A stretch of 28,061 nt of DNA, taken from CAZFLD01 sp964519835. Lineage in GTDB: Bacteria > Spirochaetota > Spirochaetia > DSM-27196 > CAZFLD01. The notes under the pieces were generated by a model. That model did no database searches. It worked only from the letters and a program-made list of their open reading frames with translations, and had not been told where the DNA came from. Numbering within the stretch: position 1 is the first letter of the stretch; the number at the start of each line of letters is the position of its first letter. The stretch is taken from the NCBI GenBank assembly GCA_964519835.1, contig CAZFLD010000057.1:1-28061 (forward strand). Direction: 5' to 3'. The translations under genes and the position numbers were made by a program. Positions 7,215-15,364 of the stretch are shown piece by piece.

Positions 7215-7913
7215 TTGCGTGAAACCGACCTCTTTGTGCCTCTGCGAGACTACTTCGAGAGCCTCGGCTACACGGTGCACGGAGAGGTCGGTAGCTGCGA
7301 CCTAGTCGCCCGCCGCGGCGACGCGATGGTTGTTGTGGAAACAAAGATGACCATGTCGCTGCGGCTGGTTACGCAAGGGGTCAGGAGGCAACAGCTTAGC
7401 GATGAGGTGTACTTGGCGTTGCCACGTGCCGACGCGCGTGGTGGGTATCCGCCCAACTACAAAGACCTCCGCCTGCTCCTTCATCGCCTCGGGCTTGGAC
7501 TGCTCGTGGTTGGTCGGCGTGGCGGCGTGGTTGTTGCCGTGCCGGCGGTTGGGCCCGCCGGCCGCAGAAAAGACAAGCGCCTAAAACAAAGCCTTGTTGC
7601 CGAGATGGAGCGGCGACGACTCGACGCCGGGCCGTCCGGGGCACGGCGCAATAGGCGCATGTTGACCGCCTACCGGCAAGAGGCGCTTCTTTTGGCCGCT
7701 TATCTCGCCGAAAGCGGACCCAGCAAGCCCCGCGACGCCGCGGCCGCCACTTCGATACCTACCGCGCAGCGAATTCTGTATGCAAACCACTACGGTTGGT
7801 TTGCGCGGGTCAGGTCGGGTGTCTATTCGTTGAGCCCGTCGGGTGAGCAGGCCGTAACCGAGAACAAAGGCCTTATTCAGGCGATGTATCGTCGTCAAAA
7901 AGGCCCGACATAA
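7215..7913 (+). CDS. DUF2161 family protein with PD-(D/E)xK-type nuclease fold
   Basis: The 232-residue product starts with TTG (MRETDLFVPLRDYFESLGYT) 3 nt after the trpB stop, so translation is probably coupled. The N-terminal part fits the DUF2161 pattern: GEVGSCDLVARRGD, then VVVETKM, the D...ExK arrangement of restriction-endonuclease-like folds. The family is described as putative phosphodiesterases; no substrate is known. The C-terminal third (about 150-232) reads like a winged-helix unit (AAYLAESGPSKPRDAAAATS). The 3' end overlaps the convergent antiporter gene by 41 nt. Confidence 0.82.
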   Translation: MRETDLFVPLRDYFESLGYTVHGEVGSCDLVARRGDAMVVVETKMTMSLRLVTQGVRRQQLSDEVYLALPRADARGGYPPNYKDLRLLLHRLGLGLLVVGRRGGVVVAVPAVGPAGRRKDKRLKQSLVAEMERRRLDAGPSGARRNRRMLTAYRQEALLLAAYLAESGPSKPRDAAAATSIPTAQRILYANHYGWFARVRSGVYSLSPSGEQAVTENKGLIQAMYRRQKGPT

Positions 7914-9612
7914 GACTTCGACCCAACTTGTCGGGAGATTCGAGCTCTTTGAGCCCCTCCACCAAATCGCGCATGTCAAGGATCTCTTCAACCAATAACA
8001 GCCGCACAAACTCCCTGTCTTTGGGCGACGTGCTCAAGGTGAGCCTTTTGCCGTCCTGCATAACCGTCACAAGTGTCTCGTCCCGCCGGAGGTGGTAGAT
8101 CCCACGATCATAATCGACCCGACCCAAGAAAAAATCTTCGTCGCGAAGTCCCCGTATGACCTGGGTGCGTATAAAATCCGCTGCGGACACTGTGGAAAAC
8201 TCAAAGGGGATGTATTCGGTCCCGAGCTCCTCGGTGGATTCTCGGCGAGATTTGCGCAAGCCGCTGCCACCACGGAAGGTTGCAATGATCGTAGGTGGCG
8301 CCACGATTGACGCCACCAGGAGCGTCATGATGGAGACGCCGAAAAGGTCCTTGTCGATGGCGCCGGCGGCCAGACCGATGCCGGCAACGATAAGTGTGAC
8401 CTCACCACGGGGAAGCATTCCTGCGCCGATACGGAGCGCGCCTCTCCCGTTGAAGCCGGCGGCGAGCGCGGGAAGTCCGCAACCTACCATTTTGGCCACG
8501 ACCGCAATCCCGGCGAACGCAAGGCCAAAAAGGGCGACACTCCCCAACGCCGAGAAGTCGACCATCATTCCCATCACACCAAAAAACACCGGCGACAAAA
8601 ACCGGTAGATACCGTTGAGCCTTTCCCTGATCTCGTGGGCAACGTCGGTCCTGCTGAGGGCAAGACCGGTAACATAGGCACCGATGATCATGGCAAGGCC
8701 CGCCAGCTCCGAGAGTCCGGCGACAAAAAGGGCAAGACCAAAAGAAACCGTCGCGACCAGCTCTAGTGAGCGGAACCGCTTTAGGCCCCGCGTAAGTGCG
8801 GGCGCGAGAATGATCCCGACTACGGTAAAGCCGATCCAGAATCCAAATGCTTTGAGGGCGATCAGGCCGATTTCGCCCCACATAATCGTGCCGCCTTGAT
8901 CCTGAACGCGAGCAACACCAACAACAATCGCAAGGATTACTATGCCGAGAACATCGTCCAAGACCGCCGCCGCAAGAATCGTTACGCCCTCCGGCGACGA
9001 CATCTTTTTGCGCTCTGAAAGGATAACCGCGGTTATCCCCACCGACGTGGCGGTGGAGAGAGTTCCCAAAAAGAGGGCGGATGGGTGCATAAGCTCATTG
9101 ACACCCGGAAGAAGCAACACTGCTGATAGGGCACCGAGTGTGAAGCTCACAATGACCCCGCCCAGCCCCACGAGCGATCCCGCCAGGGAGAAACGCAAAA
9201 AGGTGGGGAGGTCGGTTTCCAATCCCGCCAGGAAGAGAATTACTATCGAACCCACCGCTGCGAATGCGTACAGATCCGGCGGCACCGGTATGGCACCGGA
9301 ATGCAGGGGCACAAACGGACCGCCGACAAGCGACAGATTCAACGAGCCGAGGGCGTAGGGACCGAGTATCATGCCCGCAACCAGCTCTCCGAGGACACGA
9401 GGAGCCTTCAGGAATCGTTCGACGGCGTAGCCCAGGATGCGGCCGAGTATAAGGATAAGGGCCAATTGCAGTACCAGGCGCACGACTCCGTGCTCGCTTT
9501 CGGCGGTCTGTGCCCACGCCACCGCCGGCAGTGAAAAAAAAGCTACGACGACAAGGCCGCGCGGTGCGACAAACAACCGCGGGCGCCGAAAGGGGTGATT
9601 CCGTTGCTTCAT
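7873..9612 (-). CDS. CPA2-family cation:proton antiporter
   Basis: The 579-residue protein has an N-terminal hydrophobic leader, PAVAWAQTAESEHG, that looks like a cleavable signal. About twelve membrane helices follow, from RILGYAVERFLKAPRVLGEL on. The ion-binding helix reads AAAVLDDVLGIVILA; the Asp-Asp pair is typical of electrogenic Na+/H+ exchangers such as NapA, rather than the Gln-Asp of KefB/C. The last 120 residues are a soluble tail with no TrkA nucleotide-binding motif. GGAAGAG precedes the ATG. It is the last gene of the minus-strand run. A PtsN-like IIA gene lies 33 nt upstream and may regulate it. Confidence 0.9.
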   Translation of the reverse strand: MKQRNHPFRRPRLFVAPRGLVVVAFFSLPAVAWAQTAESEHGVVRLVLQLALILILGRILGYAVERFLKAPRVLGELVAGMILGPYALGSLNLSLVGGPFVPLHSGAIPVPPDLYAFAAVGSIVILFLAGLETDLPTFLRFSLAGSLVGLGGVIVSFTLGALSAVLLLPGVNELMHPSALFLGTLSTATSVGITAVILSERKKMSSPEGVTILAAAVLDDVLGIVILAIVVGVARVQDQGGTIMWGEIGLIALKAFGFWIGFTVVGIILAPALTRGLKRFRSLELVATVSFGLALFVAGLSELAGLAMIIGAYVTGLALSRTDVAHEIRERLNGIYRFLSPVFFGVMGMMVDFSALGSVALFGLAFAGIAVVAKMVGCGLPALAAGFNGRGALRIGAGMLPRGEVTLIVAGIGLAAGAIDKDLFGVSIMTLLVASIVAPPTIIATFRGGSGLRKSRRESTEELGTEYIPFEFSTVSAADFIRTQVIRGLRDEDFFLGRVDYDRGIYHLRRDETLVTVMQDGKRLTLSTSPKDREFVRLLLVEEILDMRDLVEGLKELESPDKLGRSLMSGLFDDDTSPE

Positions 9613-9615
9613 CTC

Positions 9616-9655
9616 TTCCCGACCTTCACTTTTTCTTCCGGGCCTTCACTTTTTC
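9616..9655. repeat. Tandem 20-bp duplication across the PTS IIA stop and the antiporter ribosome site
   Basis: Two adjacent 20-nt copies, TTCCCGACCTTCACTTTTTC and TTCCGGGCCTTCACTTTTTC on the plus strand, differ at two positions. Read on the minus strand, the first-transcribed copy contains the TGA stop of the IIA gene. The second copy repeats that AAAAAGTGA and supplies the GGGAAG purine stretch used as the antiporter ribosome site. Confidence 0.85.
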
Positions 9656-10092
9656 AGAATCGAGAGGAGCTCTTCCTGGGTTGTAGCAGCCAATACTCTT
9701 TCACGGCGGTCACTCTCCGCCAGAAGCTTGCCGATCTCTGCAAGAAACTGAATGTGAGGGCCCGAACGGTTTTTCGGCGACAGCGTACACACAAATATTT
9801 GCGCCGGGTGGCCGTCTATCGAGTCAAAGTCAACGGGCTGCTTTGCGACCGCCAATGCCGCGACGAGCTCCTTTACGGCGTCCGTCTTTCCGTGGGGGAT
9901 CGCGATGCCGTGCTGCATGCCCGTGGACATTTTTGCTTCCCGGAGCATTACGCTCTCGAGCGCTTCCTCTACGTCCACTACCTTTCCGGATTTGGCCGCC
10001 AGCTCTACCAGATTTCTGATGATCTCATCTTTGGACACTCCCGGCATACCTACCTCGATGGTCTGCTTGGAGAGCGCCTTTTTTAGGTTCAT
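9646..10092 (-). CDS. PTS IIA (PtsN/fructose-type) phosphoryl-accepting protein
   Basis: This 148-residue single-domain EIIA has the phosphorylation-site motif GMQHGIAIPHGKTDAVKEL, with the phosphorylatable His at about residue 67, and the following ALAVAKQPVDFDSIDG. It is of the PtsN/EIIA-Fru class and would take phosphate from HPr or NPr in the cytoplasm. No EIIB/EIIC sugar permease is nearby, so regulation is more likely than sugar transport; PtsN-type proteins are known to control K+ transport. Here it sits directly before a cation antiporter. The frame runs upstream to 10257, but the ATG at 10092 begins the conserved part (MNLKKALSKQTIEV). Confidence 0.9.
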   Translation of the reverse strand: MNLKKALSKQTIEVGMPGVSKDEIIRNLVELAAKSGKVVDVEEALESVMLREAKMSTGMQHGIAIPHGKTDAVKELVAALAVAKQPVDFDSIDGHPAQIFVCTLSPKNRSGPHIQFLAEIGKLLAESDRRERVLAATTQEELLSILKK

Positions 10093-10138
10093 GTGGCTGA
10101 GACTATGGACGCGCACGTCCGCTGTCAATAGACGCTGG

Positions 10139-10672
10139 TCACAACCCGGCTTCGTACACAACGGTGATTTCGCGATTTGTGACGTGACGTCCCCATTGGG
10201 GACCGGAGCCATGAACTCTGCGCGTAGGACCGGTGTCGTCCACCATCGGAAGTCCATTGTCGGCCCAGCCCAAGATACCGCCGATCATGTTACGGACGTT
10301 TGAGTATCCGGCCGATCGAAGCTCGGCACCGACTCGACCGCTCCGGTAGCCTACGGCGCAGTAAACGATGATCGTCGCATCCTGTGGGATGTCGGCTACG
10401 TCTCCGATTCTAAAGTCGTCGTAGGACACAAATCGAGCCCCGGGAATACGGCTTACCGCAAACTCTTCCTCTGAACGGATATCAAGGAGGTAAAAGGCTG
10501 AGTCAGAATCCAGGAGCTCCGCCACCTCAGACCGTTCTATCTTCGGCTCATCGGCGGGGAAGAGGCGCCCGATAAGCTCTTCCCACGTCTCATTTGCGCC
10601 GGACGCCCACGCATTTCCACCGCCTGCCATGGCCACTAAAAAAACCAAAAGCGCCTTCGATAGGGAACGCAT
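10139..10672 (-). CDS. Exported single-domain rhodanese
   Basis: The 177-residue product starts with a signal peptide (MRSLSKALLVFLVAMAGG, predicted cut after NAWA). A rhodanese domain follows: LLDIRSEEEFAVSRIPGARF and the active-site loop VYCAVGYRSGRVG, with Cys at about residue 105. It should transfer sulfane sulfur or bind thiols in the periplasm. GAGGG precedes the ATG at 10672, which begins 5 nt after the YHS gene ends; an upstream ATG at 10717 would lie inside that gene. The last 30 residues (after GWADNGLPMVDD) are not part of the fold. Confidence 0.9.
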   Translation of the reverse strand: MRSLSKALLVFLVAMAGGGNAWASGANETWEELIGRLFPADEPKIERSEVAELLDSDSAFYLLDIRSEEEFAVSRIPGARFVSYDDFRIGDVADIPQDATIIVYCAVGYRSGRVGAELRSAGYSNVRNMIGGILGWADNGLPMVDDTGPTRRVHGSGPQWGRHVTNREITVVYEAGL

Positions 10673-10677
10673 GGTGC

Positions 10678-11157
10678 CTACGAGCCCTCTTCGATGCGGC
10701 TTTTCATCTCGGGCCAATTGCTCTCGGCTTTTTGGATGTTGCCCGGGAGGTCTTCGTTAAACCGCCGGTTGGTACGGGCATCGAAGTTCAAGTAGAGCGT
10801 CCCCTCGTGAATCACCCACTGCTCGGGATCGATGTCGGCAAAGTCGCCGTTGGAGACGGCCCACGCACAGTAGCCACCGTAGGCAGGGGCGTACTTTTCC
10901 GGATCGGCCAAAAACAGATCCCTGTGCTCCGGCGACGAAAACTGCCAGACAGCATCCTCATATTCGACGGTAAACTCCTCGCTTCCCTCTACCGCTTCAC
11001 CTTTGATGAAGTACGCCACCGGATCGTAGCCCTTGATAGCCACACCGTCCCTCTCATTTACTACGGACTCAGGAGATCCCGACGCCCATAAGAATCCTAC
11101 ACCAAATACCACCAAAAATGTTGCAGCTACAACAACTATATAAACGAGCTTTGACAC
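10678..11157 (-). CDS. Membrane-anchored or exported YHS-domain protein
   Basis: This 159-residue protein has a hydrophobic N-terminus (residues 4-25) and a YHS-type domain: GVAIKGYDPVAYFIKGEAV, WQFSSPEHRDLFLADPEKYA and PAYGGYCAWAVSNG. YHS domains in such exported proteins are thought to bind metal; the function is not established. The GTG start at 11157 overlaps the GNAT stop by 1 nt (TAGTG) and has AGGAGG 9 nt upstream. It is followed by the periplasmic rhodanese, and this YHS plus rhodanese pair may act together on metal or sulfur in the envelope. Confidence 0.88.
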   Translation of the reverse strand: MSKLVYIVVVAATFLVVFGVGFLWASGSPESVVNERDGVAIKGYDPVAYFIKGEAVEGSEEFTVEYEDAVWQFSSPEHRDLFLADPEKYAPAYGGYCAWAVSNGDFADIDPEQWVIHEGTLYLNFDARTNRRFNEDLPGNIQKAESNWPEMKSRIEEGS

Positions 11158-12101
11158 TAAGATCTCCCTCCTATCAATGCCTTATGTCCTGAATCCCTGT
11201 GGCTCGCCACAAAGATATCCTTGATGCGTCTTTTGATATCTGGAATGTGAATGGCAACCGCAGTTTCGATCACGTCGCCGAATTGCCGGTTGATCGCCGA
11301 CCCAAACACCTGCATGGTGTCGGAGAGCTCGGTATACGATACAAAAAGCGGTGGTATCGTTTCATCCCTGGTTTTCACAAATTCGATGAGCCTCCGCCAG
11401 TCCGCGCGAAGATCTTTTCCTTCGGGAGCGAAGCCGGTCGCGTTGCAAGTCTCTTCGAACGCAAATTCCGGACGCGGGCGTAGATACTCCGCCTGCGGAG
11501 GAAAGTGCGTACTCAAAACGGCGTGGATGGCCGCTCGGGCCTGCGGATCAAAATTTGGGTACATGGTTACTTTCCCAAAGAAGTACCGCATATCCGGTAG
11601 CTCCGCCACCATGGCTCCCAAGCCTCCCCAGACGGCGTGCAGACCGCGAAGCGCCCGTCTTGCCTTGCTGTTTACAACGGAGCGCCCCAGTTCGATAGTG
11701 TATGGAAGAAGGTCATGTACAAAGCCTTCGAGCGGATCGAAGAGTTTGAGCGTGGGGGAGCCGACGCCTGCTTCAACAAGCTCGGCCAGAAACGCGTAAC
11801 GGTACATCGCTACAATCTCCAGCGCTTCCGGATCCCATGCGATGAGCTGCATAAAACCGGGGTTCGACAGATCAAAGGAATCGATGTCGGCCTCTTTCCC
11901 GGTTCCTCCGCCCCCTTGGCGAAACTCAACTTCTCGGATTCGGCCCACCTCCAGCATGATGCTTGGCGCCCGAGAAGCACAAACGGCGTAGATTTCGAGC
12001 CCGCGAAAGCAGCGTACCAAGCGTTCCCGAGTGAGCTCAGCGACGATGGCGTCGCGATCAACAGCGCCGACAACCGGCGTAGGAGAGTGCGGCTTACTCA
12101 C
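11157..12101 (-). CDS. GNAT-fold N-acyltransferase, GlsB/OlsB-like (aminolipid synthesis)
   Basis: The 314-residue protein fits the acyl-ACP-using GNAT group related to ornithine-lipid OlsB and glycine-lipid GlsB, often annotated as hemolysin. Key stretches are DIDSFDLSNPGFMQLIAWDP, then LLPYTIELGRSVVNSKARRA and YFFGKVTMYPNFDPQARAAI. Such enzymes attach a 3-hydroxy fatty acid to the amino group of an amino acid. The GTG start at 12101 overlaps the ATP-grasp stop as GTGA, so translation is coupled. A PlsC-type O-acyltransferase two genes upstream would supply the second acyl step. The amino acid used cannot be read from the sequence. Confidence 0.8.
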   Translation of the reverse strand: MSKPHSPTPVVGAVDRDAIVAELTRERLVRCFRGLEIYAVCASRAPSIMLEVGRIREVEFRQGGGGTGKEADIDSFDLSNPGFMQLIAWDPEALEIVAMYRYAFLAELVEAGVGSPTLKLFDPLEGFVHDLLPYTIELGRSVVNSKARRALRGLHAVWGGLGAMVAELPDMRYFFGKVTMYPNFDPQARAAIHAVLSTHFPPQAEYLRPRPEFAFEETCNATGFAPEGKDLRADWRRLIEFVKTRDETIPPLFVSYTELSDTMQVFGSAINRQFGDVIETAVAIHIPDIKRRIKDIFVASHRDSGHKALIGGRS

Positions 12102-13171
12102 GTCTGTGCTACCTCCACGGCGGACCTCGGCTGCGTCCGCGCGTCTACCAAGTGCGTGCCGCCATGCCTTTTTTTATTCGACAGATGTACCCGGGTCTCG
12201 GCAAGGAGCTCTCTCAAACCCGCAGGCTCCACGCCGCGCTGTAGGTTATCACCTGAAATTCGCCCGACAAGGCCCCAATGACGTATCAAATCCCGATAAG
12301 CTTCTATGATACCGTTTTCCGGGTCGTAGATGTGCGCCGGCTCCGAGTTAACGCCGTTCACCTCGATTAGCTTAAACTCCCCGTTGCACAGATGGTCAAA
12401 GCTCTCCGCCTTTATGTCGAACCTTCCCACGTAAAACTCCGGGATGCCCTTAGCCAGAGTATCAAATAGGTCCAAACGTAGTCTTTTTATCAACCGTCGG
12501 CCGGAACAAAAAGTGGTACCGCGGGAGTGGTTTCCTATGTAGTGCAACAGCACTCGCTCGCCGGCGGAGGGCACAAGCATCCCGCGTTTGTTCTTGACGC
12601 TCTCGAACTCTCCACGATAGCGCCGCAGTCTCTCGGACCCGTCGATAAGCTCCGCCAGCGAACTGACTCCGTCGCCGGTGACTGCGGGAAGCTCCTTTAC
12701 GACGAGCGACGTAATACGGCCGCGTGCCTCCGTTGGACGCCGTGCGTACAATACGCCGTACTCCTGCTCGTATGGAATCAGCTCTTGCACCAGAAATGGT
12801 ACTTGAAGCCGTCTACCGTAAGCCTCGAGCCCGTGCAAGGTCTCCACGACCGCGACCGCAAACCCACGTTCCCCGTGGTCCGGCTTAGCGATGACCGGGA
12901 AGGAGATGCCGCGGGCCGCCATGTCCGATAGGATCGCCGTCTGTGCCGGAGGCGACTTGTAAAAGATGGTCTTTGGTAGGTACCGCTCCGGAATGTGCTT
13001 GAGGGTCTTGTATTTAGAGTAGGCAACAAACCCACCAAAACGCATCGATGGGTTCGCCGCGGTGAAATACGTGGGCGTGCCACGAAGAATACCTTCCAGC
13101 AGTACTCTTAGATACACCGGAATGTAGAAGAGCTCGTACGGCCAAAACTCAAACCCCAACCGGAGCTTCAC
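12098..13171 (-). CDS. ATP-grasp ligase within the aminolipid operon
   Basis: This product of about 357 residues has an aromatic, membrane-hugging N-terminus (GFEFWPYELFYIPVYLRVLL) and an ATP-grasp domain. The ATP-binding stretch is FPVIAKPDHGERGFAV, then PFLVQELIPYEQEYGVLY. The Mg2+-site region FKLIEVNGVNSEPAHIYDP comes near residue 290. ATP-grasp enzymes join a carboxylate to an amine via an acyl phosphate, as in D-Ala-D-Ala ligase. I chose the GTG at 13171: GGAG lies 7 nt upstream and the GTGA overlap with the PlsC stop is classic; another GTG at 13177 is possible. Its place between the two acyltransferases suggests that it adds or activates the lipid head group. Confidence 0.82.
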   Translation of the reverse strand: MKLRLGFEFWPYELFYIPVYLRVLLEGILRGTPTYFTAANPSMRFGGFVAYSKYKTLKHIPERYLPKTIFYKSPPAQTAILSDMAARGISFPVIAKPDHGERGFAVAVVETLHGLEAYGRRLQVPFLVQELIPYEQEYGVLYARRPTEARGRITSLVVKELPAVTGDGVSSLAELIDGSERLRRYRGEFESVKNKRGMLVPSAGERVLLHYIGNHSRGTTFCSGRRLIKRLRLDLFDTLAKGIPEFYVGRFDIKAESFDHLCNGEFKLIEVNGVNSEPAHIYDPENGIIEAYRDLIRHWGLVGRISGDNLQRGVEPAGLRELLAETRVHLSNKKRHGGTHLVDARTQPRSAVEVAQT

Positions 13172-13995
13172 GACCACGCTCCACCCGCCAAGCCATAGAC
13201 GTGGGCTCGCAGACGCCGCGCGTGCTCCCAGTCGTGTCCCTTTTCCAAACTGCGCGGATCGACGGGTGGACCAAATGTCATGGAGATAGTTCTCCCTTTC
13301 TGACGGTACATCTCGTCGACCAAAAACATCATCTCGACGTTGAACCGGAGGCCCAGCGCCGCTCGAGTCTTCGCAAGCAGGTAGAACCGCATGCTGTTTC
13401 TCCCTTCGATGTAGGCGGGGACAATCGGCCTGCCGTATTTGCGCGCCAACGAGACAAAGCTTTTCTGCCAGCTAAGGTCGCGAATGCGGCCGGCTCGGAG
13501 GCGTGAGCACAGACCGGCTGGGAAGGTCACGATCGTTTTGTCGCTACGATACGCATCGAGCAGGGGAAAGAGAGCGGTTTTTCCCACCCCGAGCTTGTGT
13601 ACCGGCAAAAACAGCTCTCTCAGCTGCGGAATGGCGAGTAGGAACTCGTTTACGGGGCTTACCAGCTCACGCTTGACCCGACCAACCGCCTGGAGCAACG
13701 CCAGCCCGTCCAGCCCACCAAGCGGGTGGTTCGCGACCACAACCGGGCGTCCTACGCCATCGAGGTGATTCAGACCCGTAACCGTTGTTTCGACGCCGAA
13801 GTAGGCAAGCGCCCCGTCGACAAAACCCAAGCCCGAGGTGTGCGCCAAGGATCGCAGCCCCTGGTTCAATTCCCGGATGTGCAGAAGACGCCCAAACGCC
13901 CGGAGGAAGGTTTCCGGGATCCTCGCCGCTAAGCCGGGAGATTTATTGCGTACTACCGTCCTGAGATCTATGGGACCTCGTGTGATCGTTGACAT
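13168..13995 (-). CDS. PlsC-family O-acyltransferase, GlsA/OlsA-like
   Basis: The 275-residue protein has the acyltransferase block VVVANHPLGGLDGLAL. The catalytic His and Asp are spaced as in the HPLGGLDG variant rather than the usual HX4D, which is typical of the branch that acylates lyso-aminolipids. FPAGLCSRLRAGRIRDLSWQ and RPIVPAYIEGRNS, the substrate-binding motifs, follow. It probably O-acylates the hydroxyl of an N-(3-hydroxyacyl) amino acid made by the GNAT enzyme. GGGAG 4 nt before the ATG at 13995 supports this start; the frame runs on to 14055. It is the first gene of the minus-strand run and is divergent from the DUF4349 gene. Confidence 0.85.
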   Translation of the reverse strand: MSTITRGPIDLRTVVRNKSPGLAARIPETFLRAFGRLLHIRELNQGLRSLAHTSGLGFVDGALAYFGVETTVTGLNHLDGVGRPVVVANHPLGGLDGLALLQAVGRVKRELVSPVNEFLLAIPQLRELFLPVHKLGVGKTALFPLLDAYRSDKTIVTFPAGLCSRLRAGRIRDLSWQKSFVSLARKYGRPIVPAYIEGRNSMRFYLLAKTRAALGLRFNVEMMFLVDEMYRQKGRTISMTFGPPVDPRSLEKGHDWEHARRLRAHVYGLAGGAWS

Positions 13996-14147
13996 TGTGC
14001 TCCCTACAACCAACTTGAATCCAAAAAAATACAAATGACGGTTTAAGTCAACCATGGGGTCACACCGGTTGTTTTAACACGCCCGCAGTATTTCTGACTG
14101 GTCGCGGCATCTTGTACTGATATAGAATGAGGATTGAGGAGCGACAT

Positions 14148-15353
14148 ATGAGTCATGCGCGATCGAGGGTAGAACGGGTCTTACTGTGGGGTGTGGGTTT
14201 GGCGGTGCCGACCCTGCTGCTGGCCGGGGCATCGTGTGCATCCGGAGGCTTTGCGGAGTTCGACAGGGGGTACGGGAACAACCAAGAGTATGCCTTACGG
14301 GCGGAACCGTCTCCGATGATGGCTGACACCGCTCCAACCGCCGAGCAATCCATGCCGGAGGCAGCCGAGGATGGAGGTGCCCCCGGGGAAGCCGCGGGGC
14401 AGCCTGTCTCGGACAGGTCCACGGAACAATCAGCGCCTCGGCAACGGCTACGGGTTCTGCAGGCTGAAATTGGTCTTGTGGTTTCCGACCCCGAGTCGAG
14501 CAAGCAAGAAATCGTTGACATGGCGACATCCGTCGACGGGTACGTCGAGGCCTCGTCCGCCGACTTTATTGTGATTCGGATTCCCGCTGAGTCGTTTGAT
14601 GCGGTAGTCGGCCAGATCGAGAACCTCGGGCGTCTCGAATCACGGACAATCACCGCTCAGGACGTCACCGAACAGTTTTTTGAGCTCGAGCGGCGGCTCG
14701 AGATCGCGCGTACGTCCCTCGCACGCCTCGAAGAGCTCCTCGAGCGTACCGACGATGCGGAAGACCGAGTGCAGCTTCTCCGTGAGATCACTCGCCTGAG
14801 CGAAGAGATCGAACGGCTCGAGGCCCAAAAACGTGGTTTAGAGAACCGGATTCGGATGTCGCGGATATCGGTTCGGCTGACCGCGCTTATCTCCAACGTT
14901 GCCGCACGGAGAGGACAAATACCGTTCACGTGGATGGCGCGCTTGGACCCCTTGTACCAGACGCTGGGTCCGGCTCGTACGCCGATCACTACCGTCGTGC
15001 CGCCGGAGTTCGCCGTGTTCGAGGACGGCACCAGGGTTCGGGCCGAGTCCGCGGACGGTGTGCGGCTCCGTATCGGCGCCGTCGAGAACGATCCGCGTGG
15101 CGACGAGCAGTTCTGGCTCGACGCAATCGCTTTTCATCTTGCGCCACTCTATCAAGGGTACAAGACAATAGGCTTTGGTTCCATCGAGGCCTTTGTGTTT
15201 GAGTCTGCGGGTAGAGATCCGTTCTACTATCTATTGGCGCCGATCGAGCGAGACAACGAGCTTGTTATTGTGGAAGTGTTCTACCCCGGCGCGGCGACAA
15301 GAGACCAATACGAGGCCGGAATCGCAAGAATGCTTGAAAACTTGGATCTCTAA
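14148..15353 (+). CDS. DUF4349 lipoprotein-like protein with an extra C-terminal domain
   Basis: This 401-residue envelope protein has a hydrophobic N-terminus ending LLLAGASC (Cys30, a loose lipobox). A low-complexity Ala/Glu/Pro linker follows, then a DUF4349 domain (about 105-255) with GYVEASSADFIVIRIPAESF and a long coiled coil rich in Glu/Arg (LSEEIERLEAQKRGLENRIR). The last 110 residues form a separate domain that recurs in the lipoprotein at 15970-16422. AGGAG with 6-nt spacing supports the ATG at 14148; an ATG at 14127 lacks a site. Function is unknown; DUF4349 proteins are envelope-associated. It is the first of a three-gene operon. Confidence 0.82.
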   Translation: MSHARSRVERVLLWGVGLAVPTLLLAGASCASGGFAEFDRGYGNNQEYALRAEPSPMMADTAPTAEQSMPEAAEDGGAPGEAAGQPVSDRSTEQSAPRQRLRVLQAEIGLVVSDPESSKQEIVDMATSVDGYVEASSADFIVIRIPAESFDAVVGQIENLGRLESRTITAQDVTEQFFELERRLEIARTSLARLEELLERTDDAEDRVQLLREITRLSEEIERLEAQKRGLENRIRMSRISVRLTALISNVAARRGQIPFTWMARLDPLYQTLGPARTPITTVVPPEFAVFEDGTRVRAESADGVRLRIGAVENDPRGDEQFWLDAIAFHLAPLYQGYKTIGFGSIEAFVFESAGRDPFYYLLAPIERDNELVIVEVFYPGAATRDQYEAGIARMLENLDL

Positions 15354-15364
15354 GAGGGGAAACG

